Counted from the stretch's first letter, positions 1 through 9,145 are shown. The stretch: 42,784 nt of DNA from Planctomycetota bacterium (GCA_020425695.1 JAGQRE010000017.1:1-42784), one strand, 5' to 3'. Numbers and translations: made by a program. The notes: generated by a model not told the origin, from the sequence alone.

Positions 1-2
1 CA

Positions 3-3000
3 AAGCGCCAAAAAACAATCGCTGAGCAACAAGCTGTTGAAGCTCGCCGGCAGGAAGCCATCGCCGACAAGAGCGCGAAAGACGCAGCAGACGCACGAGA
101 CGAAGCGAAGCTGAAGGCGGCAGAAGCCGAGAGACAGCGCAAGCTCGCCGACCAAAGCGCGAAAGACGCCGAGGCCGCACTCAAGCAATCGCAAAACAAC
201 CTGGCACAGGCGCACCTGGGCTATGCAACTCTGGCCGCCGAGCGCGACCAGCCGGGCGAGCACGTAGTACACCTCGCGGCTGCGCACGCCGCCGACTCCA
301 CCGTGGTCGGCGTGGACCGTGTGGTTTCAACGTTGAATCAGACAGTCTTTCCACTGTGGCGCACTCGAAGCTACGTTGACTTGCCGGCCGACATCAGCGC
401 TTTCAGTACTGATTGCCGCCTGTGCGCAGCGCCGATTCAAAAGCCTCGCCGCAATTTCACCGAGATCACCCAGCCCACTGAGACAACCGGAATGTCAGAC
501 ATCGGCATCTGGGACGTCGCAACAGGAACGCTGCTGCGACGGATCGAAACGCAAAATGTTGCCGAACGCCGAGTGCTGCTGAACTCCGATGGAACGCGAC
601 TGGCTGCCTTGGACACGTACGGCAGCCTGGTGCTGTGGGACGTAACCACGGGCGCCGAAGTCGCACGCCGAACACCCTATGACTGGGTTGACAATCCGAT
701 GCTGGTTCCCGGTCCCGGCGGGCGCACGTTCTTCACTGCTTCGCCCGCAGGTCTGATTTCGGAATGGAACTTCGCAGACGGGACGCCCGGTCGTCGCATC
801 AAGGATGACGACCTGTTCTCCGTTGCGCTGGCCGTCTCTGCTGACGGCAAGTACGTCGCCTCGTCGGATGGACAGGGCGACCTTCTGGTGTGGGAACTCG
901 GAAGCGGGCGCCCCCCGATCAAGAAGCCCATGGGCACGGGGAGCCGTGTTGTAGGCTTCGGCCCTGACGGACCGCTCGTCGCGTACACCGACAGCGGACT
1001 CATCAACGCCACGGTTGAAATACAGCTGTGGGACCTCAAGCTCGAAGGGAAGTTGCGGAGCTTCCCGACAAGAGCGAGCGAGATTTCGTCCGTTGCCATC
1101 AATGGCGCCGGCTCGCATCTCGCGGCCGGATTGTTCAATGATGGCTGGAAGCTTTACGACTACAGCAGCGGGAAAGTGATCCAACAGCGCGGTAAATCAG
1201 GCGGTGTCGTTGTCGGCGTGAACTTCTCGCCGGACGGCAACTCGCTTGTGTTAGCGCAGCAGGGTGAAGGTTTTGACGTCGTCGAGATCGGCGGTAACCC
1301 ACTGGTAAAGCGCGCCCCCGACCACGCCCTGAGCTCAATGGCCATTGAGTTCAGTCCTGACGGTCGCCACTACGCCAGCGGCGGTCTGGATGGTCGCGTG
1401 CTTCTGCGCAACGTTTCGGATGGTTCATCAGTCTGGTCCGTGGACGTCAGCGACACCATGATCCATCGCCTTACGTTCAGCCCTGATGGCTCAAAGATCG
1501 CGGTCTACAGCGGGAACCAGCAACTCTCGTTCATCGATGTCGAAGCGGGCAAATTGTCCGCGAAAATGACGCTCGAACTCTACGCGTACAGCATGAAGTT
1601 CAGCACCGATGGAACGTGTCTGACCGCGCCAACGCGTGCAGGACCCATCCATCTGGTTGACCCGACCACCGCAACCATCATGCAGACTCTGACGCTGGAA
1701 AAGTCCGCGTTCGTCATGTCGCTTGCGTTTGATCCCAACACCGACGCGATCTGGATGGTTGACCAGCACCTCGTCATGTGGGAGTGGCGCTGGAAAGAAG
1801 GCGATTCACCGGAACGCCTGGGGCAGGTCACGCTTGCCGGCACAGTCTCAGTGTACAACACGACGCTCAGCGCCGACGGGCAACTCTTCGTCATGTCCCT
1901 CGGCGACGGACGGATTCTCGGGTTGACGCCGAAACCCTTTTCTCAGCAGTTCGAACTGAACGTCGGTGCAGGGCCGATTCACAACAGCTCATTCGGGACA
2001 TCGCCCGGGTTTCTGGTTTGTGGCACGGGTGATGGACAACTCTGTTTCGTCGACGTGACAAGGTCGGAGGTCGTGAAACGCCAGAGCGCTCACCGCGCAG
2101 CCATCATCGCCGTTGCTGTCTCTCCGGATGGTCGCAGCATCATCACGTCCGGCGTTGACGGCGAATTCAAGGCGTGGGAATCACCGACGATGATGTACCC
2201 GGATGTCCGACGTGTCGGCATCTACAGCTCTTACCAACCAAGTATGTCGTCAGACGGAAGACGGCTCGCACTCAACGTCGACGCCAATCTTATACGGGTG
2301 ATCGATCACGCAACTGGCGATGTGATTGATGAATTCCCGGTTACCGAAAGTGTATCGGACCTCAGGTTCACGCCTGATGATCGCGAACTCGTGGTCGTGA
2401 CAAGCGACGGGTCGATATCGGTACGTGACCTTGAGTCGAAGGACATCCGTAAGCTGCGCCTGTATGACAGTCCGGGCGAGGTTGATTTTGACAACCGCGG
2501 CCGCCTATTGGTAACCGGCTATTACTACGGGCTGCAGGTCTGGGACTTGAAGACCGACACACTGGTGTCAACCGTACCTGACTCGGCCAACTACTCCAGC
2601 GTCCGCTCTCTGCCTGGCAATAATCTGGTTTTACTGACCGGGTGGGATCAGGAGCCTCGAATCCTCAACATCGCAAGCGGCGAGACAATCGCGACTCTGG
2701 AACGCGGTGGTTATGGCCTGGCACCCAGCTGCATCTCACCCGATAAAAGAACTTTGGCGATCGTACGTGACGTTGGGTTGATTGGGCTTCATCGCCCAAC
2801 GGACGGCAAACACATCAGCTTCCTGCGCGTACGAAACCAGGAGATCACGTCACTTGAGTATCTGCCGGACGGCAAACGAATCTTCTATCTGACTGCTGAG
2901 GGTCTCGCGGGCATCGTTGACGCGACCACTGGTCAGGAACTGCTCGTAACCTGGGTGCCGTTCTACTCCGCCGACGGATTACTTACGCGGGATGGCAACA

Positions 3001-4313
3001 TCGCCATTCTCGTCGGCGGCAGCGGAGAGATACAGTACTGGCACATTGCGCCACAGTTGCAGCATCTTGAAGGCCTTGCGGCCCTCAAAGTTGAAGACTT
3101 GAGTGCCCTGACTCAGTTACTTTCCGACCTGCAGCTCGAGAAACTAAAGACGCAACCGCTCTCGCGCCGAACGGCTGACATCACGTGGCTGACCGAGGAC
3201 GCCAAGCCTCCTGCATTTCTTTCAGGGGGGCTTCCCGACTGGGTACCTCAACTGACCGGAGACCGCTTTGCCGCGGCGAATGCCTACCTCACGAGACTGG
3301 AAGAACAACGCATTGGCCGGATTGAGGGCTTCGCGACTCAATGGCTCGCGCGATTTGAAGCCTATCGCTACGAGATTCAGACGAACGAAGATGGCTCTAG
3401 CGTCCGAATCGACCTGCCCCCGCGGGCCCGAGACGAAAATGGAAACTACGTCGGCGAGCCCAAGGGGCTGATCGACTACGCGAAGTGCGTCAGCGATGAA
3501 TGGTTGCAGAGCGGGCAGGACCTTCGCACGGAAGTGGCCAAATACGAAGAGATGCTGAACCAGGCCGAACAGCAGCGCAACTGGCCGTTGGCGCTGGGCT
3601 TCTGCAACATGCTGATGCAGATTGATCCCGACACCGTCGAGTGGTGCCTTCGTTACACCCGAATCCAGTTGGAGGTCCCGAATACGTGGAGCTCAACGTG
3701 GGCGCTTGAGCGTTGTCTCGACAACGCCGGCCCCGAGCAACTACCTGAGCTGCAGATGCTGTGGGCGCGCCAACTGGGCAGAGGCTGGAGCATCAGCTCA
3801 CTGACTGAGCGATTCGATATTGCACGCAAGGCCGGATACAAGAACGATGATTGGCACCTCTATCGAGCCGAAGCACTTGAAGAGATTGGCGCATACGAAG
3901 AGGCCGTGGCCGGCGGCATCCAGGGCATGACCGAGTGTAAGGATCAACGGATAGTCCAGCAGCTCAGTGAAATCAAAGAGCGTTGCCTTGAATGGATCAG
4001 CATGCGGAGTGTCAATGAAGACCTACCCAAGCCGATGGTTACCCATGTGCCGGAGGACTCGCTTGCCCGCAAAGTCGGATTGAAGCGCGGCGACTTGATC
4101 ATCGCGCTAAGCACCGGGCTCGATATGTATGACTCGAACATCTACGACGCGCGGATGATGATCCTTAATTGGAATAGCTTGCTCAATCTGGCACCCAAGA
4201 CTTTGCAGAAAGTGACGCTGAAAGTCAGGCGAGGCGGAATTCAAATTGACATTGAGTACCCGCGCAGCGAATTCGATGCGGAGTTGATGACGCTGAAAGC
4301 CAAATTGAACTGA
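3..4313 (+). CDS. WD40-repeat protein with coiled coil and PDZ-like C-terminus (5' partial)
   Basis: The frame is open from the window edge to the TGA at 4311, so the gene starts upstream; the GTG at 303 is only an internal codon. Residue numbers count from the window edge. Residues 1-75 are an Ala/Glu/Lys-rich coiled coil with repeated A-D-[KQ]-S-A-K-D-A units. Residues about 165-1010 carry many WD40-type blades (F/V-S-P-D-G followed by W-D/W-E about 25 residues later), enough for two or more propellers. Residues about 1015-1335 are helical and TPR-like. Residues about 1340-1425 resemble a PDZ domain (A-x-K-V-G-L-K-R-G-D-L-I). Coiled coil followed by WD40 is the usual tail of planctomycete-type membrane Ser/Thr kinases (kinase, TM, coil, propeller), but no kinase motif lies in the window, so kinase identity is inference. 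Its position just before the fha genes would suit a kinase acting on the T6SS. Confidence 0.8.
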   Translation, partial: KRQKTIAEQQAVEARRQEAIADKSAKDAADARDEAKLKAAEAERQRKLADQSAKDAEAALKQSQNNLAQAHLGYATLAAERDQPGEHVVHLAAAHAADSTVVGVDRVVSTLNQTVFPLWRTRSYVDLPADISAFSTDCRLCAAPIQKPRRNFTEITQPTETTGMSDIGIWDVATGTLLRRIETQNVAERRVLLNSDGTRLAALDTYGSLVLWDVTTGAEVARRTPYDWVDNPMLVPGPGGRTFFTASPAGLISEWNFADGTPGRRIKDDDLFSVALAVSADGKYVASSDGQGDLLVWELGSGRPPIKKPMGTGSRVVGFGPDGPLVAYTDSGLINATVEIQLWDLKLEGKLRSFPTRASEISSVAINGAGSHLAAGLFNDGWKLYDYSSGKVIQQRGKSGGVVVGVNFSPDGNSLVLAQQGEGFDVVEIGGNPLVKRAPDHALSSMAIEFSPDGRHYASGGLDGRVLLRNVSDGSSVWSVDVSDTMIHRLTFSPDGSKIAVYSGNQQLSFIDVEAGKLSAKMTLELYAYSMKFSTDGTCLTAPTRAGPIHLVDPTTATIMQTLTLEKSAFVMSLAFDPNTDAIWMVDQHLVMWEWRWKEGDSPERLGQVTLAGTVSVYNTTLSADGQLFVMSLGDGRILGLTPKPFSQQFELNVGAGPIHNSSFGTSPGFLVCGTGDGQLCFVDVTRSEVVKRQSAHRAAIIAVAVSPDGRSIITSGVDGEFKAWESPTMMYPDVRRVGIYSSYQPSMSSDGRRLALNVDANLIRVIDHATGDVIDEFPVTESVSDLRFTPDDRELVVVTSDGSISVRDLESKDIRKLRLYDSPGEVDFDNRGRLLVTGYYYGLQVWDLKTDTLVSTVPDSANYSSVRSLPGNNLVLLTGWDQEPRILNIASGETIATLERGGYGLAPSCISPDKRTLAIVRDVGLIGLHRPTDGKHISFLRVRNQEITSLEYLPDGKRIFYLTAEGLAGIVDATTGQELLVTWVPFYSADGLLTRDGNIAILVGGSGEIQYWHIAPQLQHLEGLAALKVEDLSALTQLLSDLQLEKLKTQPLSRRTADITWLTEDAKPPAFLSGGLPDWVPQLTGDRFAAANAYLTRLEEQRIGRIEGFATQWLARFEAYRYEIQTNEDGSSVRIDLPPRARDENGNYVGEPKGLIDYAKCVSDEWLQSGQDLRTEVAKYEEMLNQAEQQRNWPLALGFCNMLMQIDPDTVEWCLRYTRIQLEVPNTWSSTWALERCLDNAGPEQLPELQMLWARQLGRGWSISSLTERFDIARKAGYKNDDWHLYRAEALEEIGAYEEAVAGGIQGMTECKDQRIVQQLSEIKERCLEWISMRSVNEDLPKPMVTHVPEDSLARKVGLKRGDLIIALSTGLDMYDSNIYDARMMILNWNSLLNLAPKTLQKVTLKVRRGGIQIDIEYPRSEFDAELMTLKAKLN
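63..169 (+). repeat. 23-bp direct repeat in the coiled-coil coding region
   Basis: Two near-identical 23-base copies at 63-85 and 147-169 differ at two positions and encode ADKSAKDA and ADQSAKDA. They sit in the coiled-coil part of the WD40 protein and reflect duplication of a heptad-containing segment rather than a mobile element. Confidence 0.6.
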
Positions 4314-4373
4314 TAGGCTGTAAGGTACGTCGGGCGGAAAACACGCATACCTGCCGGACAAACTGGAGAACCC

Positions 4374-5372
4374 ATGAAGATTCACGCGGGCATCATCACA
4401 GCACTTTGCCTCTTGCTGGCTGCATCGCTGCAAGCACAAAAGATCGAAGGTAAGGACGCACCCGACTTCACGATGGGCGGCACCGTCAACTGTGTAGGCG
4501 ACGTCGACAAGTCGAGCCTCATGGGTGAGGTAATCGTCATCAAGGTCTGGGGAATCACCTGAGGCCCTTGCCTGCGGCAGTTGCCGCACTTTCAGAAGAC
4601 CTTTGAAGCATACAAGGATAAAGGCGTAAGCTTCTTCGCAGTGGAAGGCGACGGGTTGACGAAGTACGAGAATCAGGCCTTTGCGGGCGAATGGGGCTAC
4701 ACCTTCCCGATCGTTACTCTGGCTGACAGCAAATTGTCAGGCTACGACATGGTCACGATGCCGATTGTGTTCGTGATCAACTCGTTCGGGCGCGTCGTGT
4801 TTCAGGGTAACGGCGACTACGAAAAGTACATCGAATCATCCCTTGAAGATCTGAAGTACCCGTACCTCGGTAAAGACGAAGTCGTCGGTGACGCCGAAAA
4901 GGCAGCCGAGGCATTCGGCAAAGGCGAGTACGCGAAGGCAAAGGAACTCGCAAATGAGCTGCTCAGTACTGAGCCGGGCGACGATGTCGCAGCCGATGCA
5001 AAGTACATCGTTGCGCGTACAGATTCGATCGCCTCGGATTGGCAGGCAAAGATCGACGCAATGAAGGGTGAACGACGCTTCGACGAAGCCACGACCTACC
5101 TTGAAAAGCTCGCGGACCACTTCAAAGGCTCGGAGATTGGCGACAAGGCCGACGAGGAATTGAAGGCCCTGAAAAAGGACAAAGATGCCAAGGCCGAGTC
5201 CAAAGCCCGCGCAAGCCTTGCCAAGACCCTGGCCGCGAACAAGAAAATGAAGACCAAAGAGGACAAACTTTCAGCGCTCTATAAGTTCTATGAGAAGAAC
5301 GAAGGAACAGCCGCTGCCGACGACGCCAAAGCCATGGCGGAGGCAATCAAGAATTCCTCGAAATACAAATAG
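4374..5372 (+). CDS. Secreted TlpA/ResA-like thioredoxin, predicted selenoprotein (Sec63, in-frame TGA)
   Basis: Periplasmic thiol-disulfide oxidoreductase. ATG 4374 follows a GGAG about 8 bases upstream. Residues 1-22 are a signal peptide (hydrophobic core, then LQAQ). Residues about 25-160 are a TlpA/AhpC-type thioredoxin domain: G-E-V-I-V-I-K-V-W-G-I-T, codon 63 TGA (4560-4562), then G-P-C (C66), with the cis-Pro loop T-M-P at P130. The family motif is W-x-x-x-C-G-P-C, so TGA replaces exactly the attacking Cys. The frame stays open for 270 more codons without a plausible start after the TGA: the first candidate, TTG 4581, lies inside the active-site helix and has no ribosome binding site. 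TGA is an ordinary stop elsewhere in the window. Residues about 165-332 are Lys/Ala-rich helices of TPR type. It ends 12 bases before the FGE-like gene, so the two are probably cotranscribed. Alternatives are a nonsense mutation or a sequencing error changing TGC/TGT to TGA. Confidence 0.8.
4560..4588 (+). promoter_or_regulatory. Predicted bacterial SECIS element (Sec-directing hairpin after in-frame TGA)
   Basis: TGA is at 4560-4562. A perfect 6-bp stem TGCGGC (4573-4578) / GCCGCA (4583-4588) closes a four-base loop AGTT. There are 16 bases between the TGA and the loop, and G is the second loop base. The published bacterial SECIS consensus asks for a loop 16-37 bases after UGA with a G in its first two positions; both conditions hold. 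SelB recognition is inferred, not shown. Confidence 0.65.
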
Positions 5373-5384
5373 CCGGAGCAGAAC

Positions 5385-6887
5385 ATGCGCTTGTTGTTGA
5401 TTGTCATTGCATGCTGCACGGCATTCTGCGTTGTCCCGGCCACAACGGCCCAGGATGCGCCGACGAAACCGGTTGTCTTCGAGACACCAGCCGGCAAGCT
5501 CACCGACCTCGGGTTGAACGCACAGGGTTACCGCGAGTTTCGGCGTGAAAAAGACAGCACGGTCATGGTGCTTGTGCCGGGCGGCTACTTCCAGAAGCGC
5601 AACTACGTCGGGAACCCCAGCATCGACGGCGGCGCTTTTCAGCTACATACGGAAGCCTTCCTAATCGACAAGTATGAGGTCACGAACTCGCAAGTTTTGA
5701 AGTACCTCAAGACACTGAGCGCGCTGAAAGTTGATGGCGACTCGGCCAAGGTAGGCGAAACGCTGCTGGCACGTAACGAAACCTGGGGGCTGAGCATCGC
5801 CGACGGCAAGGTGAAGCTCAATGACGGGCTGGCCGCCTATCCAAGCGTCGGGACAACCGGCGACTTGGCAGTGGCCTATGCCAAATGGGTCGGCGGTGAC
5901 CTGCCTTGGGGTTTTGAATGGGAGAAGGCCGCAGCGGGCCCCTCCGGGCTCACCTTCCCTTGGGGTGAAGCCGCTGTCGATAGCACCCGTGCAAACAGTT
6001 TTCTTCACGGGCCAAAACATCCGATGCCGGTAGGCAGTTTCGCCGATGGTGTTTCGCCATACGGCTGCTTTGACATGGCTGGCAACGTCTACGACCGATG
6101 CTACTGGTTTGAGACAGACAAACAGATCGACCCCAAAGCCAAACCACACATGCTGCGCGGTGGAAGCTGGGTCTCGCCCCATTGGGCAAACCTCCGTTGT
6201 GTTGACCGTTGCGCGCAGCCTATGGACGCAGCCGAAGGTTCCGTCGGCTTTCGGTGTGTAATCCGCGATCCGAAGGTACTGGCTGCCATTGGTGTGGAAA
6301 GTGATCCTGCCCTGCGCATCCACGACGACGTCCAAGCAGCCTTTGCGGAAGCATCGGCACGAAACGTACCAATCTTACTGTTCCTCGCCTTCGAGACTTG
6401 CGGGCAATGCGACCGCACCCGCGCTCAGGTCTTTACCGACCCGAAGTTCATCGAGTACGTCAACCAAAATGCTGTGTTGCTGGTCGGGCACAACCCCGGC
6501 CACGGTGTTGATGACCCTATCGAGCCAGAGGAGGGTTCATCGATACTGTATCCCGGCTGCCAGGCCGAAAACCTGCGCGAGACCTTCGACTATTTCTGCT
6601 ACACCGTGAACACTCGGGTTGTGCCGAAGCAGATCAGCGAATTCAGCATCAGCCCCGGCGAGTTTGTCCTAAACCCCCACCTTGAGTTGCAGGAACGACC
6701 AGACCAGATGGTGCTCGTCGGCGAAGCTGACTTGCCGAAAAGTGGCAACGACCCGACCGCATTCATCGACGCCCTCAAACGTGCCCAGGATGAGTTGGGC
6801 ACGGGGCAGACGCGCACGGACTTCCTGGCTGGCAAGCCGGGGCCAAAAACAAGCTGGGCCCCACCCGAAGATTCAGACGACGAATAG
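5385..6887 (+). CDS. Secreted FGE-like (SUMF1-fold) protein fused to a CGQC thioredoxin-like domain
   Basis: ATG 5385 is preceded by GGAGCAGAAC. Residues 1-23 are a signal peptide. Residues about 55-305 carry formylglycine-generating-enzyme landmarks: V-P-G-G-Y-F, F-L-I-D-K-Y-E-V-T-N, L-P-W-G-F-E-W-E-K-A, F-D-M-A-G-N-V-Y, L-R-G-G-S-W and S-V-G-F-R-C. Lined up on the final G-F-R-C, the two catalytic Cys of FGE fall on Trp residues, so sulfatase-activating chemistry is unlikely and the fold is probably a binding scaffold. Residues about 315-375 look like a thioredoxin-fold domain (P-I-L-L-F-L-A-F-E-T-C-G-Q-C, C339/C342) of the thioredoxin_7/DUF255 sort. The C-terminus is Pro/Asp-rich. It lies 12 bases after the predicted selenoprotein gene, which suggests a shared extracytoplasmic redox task. 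The substrate is unknown. Confidence 0.85.
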   Translation: MRLLLIVIACCTAFCVVPATTAQDAPTKPVVFETPAGKLTDLGLNAQGYREFRREKDSTVMVLVPGGYFQKRNYVGNPSIDGGAFQLHTEAFLIDKYEVTNSQVLKYLKTLSALKVDGDSAKVGETLLARNETWGLSIADGKVKLNDGLAAYPSVGTTGDLAVAYAKWVGGDLPWGFEWEKAAAGPSGLTFPWGEAAVDSTRANSFLHGPKHPMPVGSFADGVSPYGCFDMAGNVYDRCYWFETDKQIDPKAKPHMLRGGSWVSPHWANLRCVDRCAQPMDAAEGSVGFRCVIRDPKVLAAIGVESDPALRIHDDVQAAFAEASARNVPILLFLAFETCGQCDRTRAQVFTDPKFIEYVNQNAVLLVGHNPGHGVDDPIEPEEGSSILYPGCQAENLRETFDYFCYTVNTRVVPKQISEFSISPGEFVLNPHLELQERPDQMVLVGEADLPKSGNDPTAFIDALKRAQDELGTGQTRTDFLAGKPGPKTSWAPPEDSDDE

Positions 6888-6961
6888 CCCAACTTGACGG
6901 GGCGACTTGCTAAGTCACTATGGGCGTGAGCTTTCTGCCGCTCACACGGAGCAGCCGCAGC

Positions 6962-8071
6962 ATGCCCATTCGAATTCTCGTTCGTGTTCCCCGTGGCAGC
7001 ACGGTTGACGTCTCGGACCACACTTTTACCCGCGCCGTGATCACGGTCGGCCGTTCACCGGAATGCGACTTGGTCCTTCCGGGTGACGAGGTCCGCGTAT
7101 CCCGCCAACACGTCCGTATTGAGCGCCGGGAAGCCGGCTATCTGCTTGTGGACATGGGCAGTCGCAACGGAACTCTACTCAACGACGCAACGATCGAGCC
7201 CAGCAGCACCCATCCCCTCAACGAGGGTGACGTGGTCAAGATGGGCACGGTCGAAATGATTATTGAGGCCGTGATTCTTGACCGGCGTGCAGAAGACGAA
7301 GCCGGCGCGATCCGCAAGTCAGTGAACACAGACCGGCGCGAAGCCACCGCCGTTCGAACAGACCCGCGTGAAGCGGCAGCCCTGCGTGCCATGCAATCGG
7401 TTTCAAAGCATTTTTTGGGACGAGACGACTTCGAGAACCCGGAGCAGATCACTCTGTTCGGCGAATTGATCCGCGTTAGCCTCGATATCCTGCTTGAGGG
7501 GCTGTTCCAGACATTGTCCGCGCGTAAAGAATTCGAAGGTGAATTCGACGCCAACGTGACCATGGCATTTCAGCGTGAGGCCAACCCGATCAAGATGATG
7601 CAGGAACTGGAGCGGTTCAAACGCTTCCCCATCGACTGGACCAGCTCCAGCGACGTGATGGCCGTGAAGGATTCACTCGAACGCGCGTTCAAGGACGTCA
7701 GCCAGCATCAGATGGGGCTACTCGCGGGCATGCAGCAGGTACTTGAAGCGATCATCAAGCGTCTCGACCCGATTGAGATTGAAAAGACGGCCATGAGCAA
7801 GGCCAGCATGCTCGGGCGCATGAGCAAGGCGCGCGTCGCATGGCAGGAGTACCTGGACACCTACAGCGAGTTTCTCAATGAAAGCAGCAAACTATTCAAT
7901 GAGATGATCTACCCTAACCTCCAGAAGGGGTACTTGCTGAGCCATAAAGAGAAAACGCGCATCCTTCAGTCGGCCATGGATCTGCAAACGAAGGCAGCGC
8001 AAGCCGCAAAGCTGGCTGAGGAAAAGTCTGCCGAAGTCGTGTCAGAGGCCGACGAATCCGACAGTGCTTGA
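6962..8071 (+). CDS. tagH: T6SS FHA-domain protein, intact phosphothreonine site (Fha/TagH/ImpI-like)
   Basis: Residues about 1-95 are an FHA domain with all phosphothreonine-contact landmarks: V-G-R-S-P-E-C-D, S-R-Q-H, and S-R-N-G-T. Residues about 140-290 are the T6SS FHA C-terminal domain, including H-Q-M-G-L-L-A-G-M-Q, a signature of T6SS Fha proteins. In Pseudomonas-type systems Fha, phosphorylated by PpkA, promotes assembly of the envelope complex. ATG 6962 (M-P-I-R-I) is chosen because the FHA fold begins right there and a GGAG lies 10 bases upstream; an in-frame ATG at 6920 adds 14 residues of no recognisable kind. First gene of the T6SS cluster and followed by a paralogue. Confidence 0.88.
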   Translation: MPIRILVRVPRGSTVDVSDHTFTRAVITVGRSPECDLVLPGDEVRVSRQHVRIERREAGYLLVDMGSRNGTLLNDATIEPSSTHPLNEGDVVKMGTVEMIIEAVILDRRAEDEAGAIRKSVNTDRREATAVRTDPREAAALRAMQSVSKHFLGRDDFENPEQITLFGELIRVSLDILLEGLFQTLSARKEFEGEFDANVTMAFQREANPIKMMQELERFKRFPIDWTSSSDVMAVKDSLERAFKDVSQHQMGLLAGMQQVLEAIIKRLDPIEIEKTAMSKASMLGRMSKARVAWQEYLDTYSEFLNESSKLFNEMIYPNLQKGYLLSHKEKTRILQSAMDLQTKAAQAAKLAEEKSAEVVSEADESDSA

Positions 8072-8127
8072 CCTGCACCCCCCTAAGCCCAATACTGACC
8101 GCCCTCATATAGAAAGTGGCGGGTGGA

Positions 8128-9123
8128 ATGGCGCTTAAGGTGGTAGTCACCAAGACGGGGTCTACAGAGCCGATCTCCGAGCATGTTTTCGGCAAGGAGG
8201 CTCGCGCCCGCGGCATCAGTGTCGGCAGCGGTCCTGAGTGCGATATCAAGCTGGAAACCGCCGCTGAGGCCGAAGGGCGTGTCGAGCGGCAGTCGTCTGG
8301 CTACTTCTACGTCGATCTTGGCAGCAAAGAGGGCTACACCGCCGATGGTCGCAAGCAGGACCCCGGTACATCGTTTCAAGTCACGGTCGGCACCAAGATC
8401 GGGCTTCATGACTGGGTGCTTGAGTTTGCCCGTGGCGAAACGCCGAAACGTGAGCCGGTCCCGACCCAGACTGAAGCGACCATTGTTGCGGCTCCGGACG
8501 ACGTAAACGCTGCGGCCTACAAGCTGATCTCTGAAGTATCACTTCACTTCCTTGGTGAAGGACACTTTCACACGGTGGACGAAGTTGAGCGCTTTGGCGC
8601 CCTGATTCGCCTGACCCTTGAAGTCGCTATGGAGTGGATGGGGCGCTCGCTGAAGGGCCGGGACGAATTCAAAGACCAGTTCAGCGCGCCCTTAACCCAG
8701 ATTTTCGCGCGCAGTCTGAACCCGGTCAAGAAGGGTCAGGACATCACCCAGATCGCCAACTTCCTGCTGGACTGGCGCGAAGAGCGCGACCTGGACGAGA
8801 TCAAAGGCTCGCTGCAGCACGCCTTCCAGGACATGGCGAAGCACCAGATGGGGTTGCTGGCCGGCGTACAGCAGTTCGTGTCAGAGCTTCAAACCAAGTT
8901 GGACCCGGTGACAATCGAGAAAGACGCCGGTGGCGGCATTTTCGGCGGCGCCAAGAAGGCTTGGGAGCGCTACGCAGACCTCTACGGTGAGACCTTTGCC
9001 GAAAGCAGCAAACTCTTTAACGAGTTGATCTATCCAAGCATCCGGAAGGGCTATATTTTCTCGCACGAAGACATTCAAAGTGAAGATGTTCCAAGTGTGA
9101 AGAAGCCGCAGAACGGCTCATAA
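8128..9123 (+). CDS. Second T6SS FHA-like protein with a degenerate FHA domain
   Basis: This is a paralogue of the gene just upstream. The C-terminal T6SS FHA domain (residues about 130-285, with H-Q-M-G-L-L-A-G-V-Q) is well kept. The N-terminal FHA-like region (about 1-95) has lost the phosphothreonine contacts: V-G-R-S has become V-G-S-G, S-R-x-H is absent, and S-R-N-G-T has become S-K-E-G-Y. It may therefore act as a structural partner, perhaps dimerising with the intact Fha through the shared C-terminal domain (inference). ATG 8128 is preferred over GTG 8116, which adds four residues; neither has a strong ribosome binding site. tssJ follows after 22 bases. Confidence 0.85.
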   Translation: MALKVVVTKTGSTEPISEHVFGKEARARGISVGSGPECDIKLETAAEAEGRVERQSSGYFYVDLGSKEGYTADGRKQDPGTSFQVTVGTKIGLHDWVLEFARGETPKREPVPTQTEATIVAAPDDVNAAAYKLISEVSLHFLGEGHFHTVDEVERFGALIRLTLEVAMEWMGRSLKGRDEFKDQFSAPLTQIFARSLNPVKKGQDITQIANFLLDWREERDLDEIKGSLQHAFQDMAKHQMGLLAGVQQFVSELQTKLDPVTIEKDAGGGIFGGAKKAWERYADLYGETFAESSKLFNELIYPSIRKGYIFSHEDIQSEDVPSVKKPQNGS

Positions 9124-9145
9124 CGCCAGATCAGGGAGAACAACT

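Noticed and set aside
4560-4562. TGA reassigned to Trp or Gly throughout the genome
   Set aside because: Many genes here end with TGA at sensible positions (for example tssM at 15218, where it overlaps the tagF start), so a general code change does not fit.
4581-5372. Separate protein starting at TTG 4581
   Set aside because: The start would lie inside the thioredoxin active-site helix and has no ribosome binding site; reading through the TGA as Sec explains both halves.
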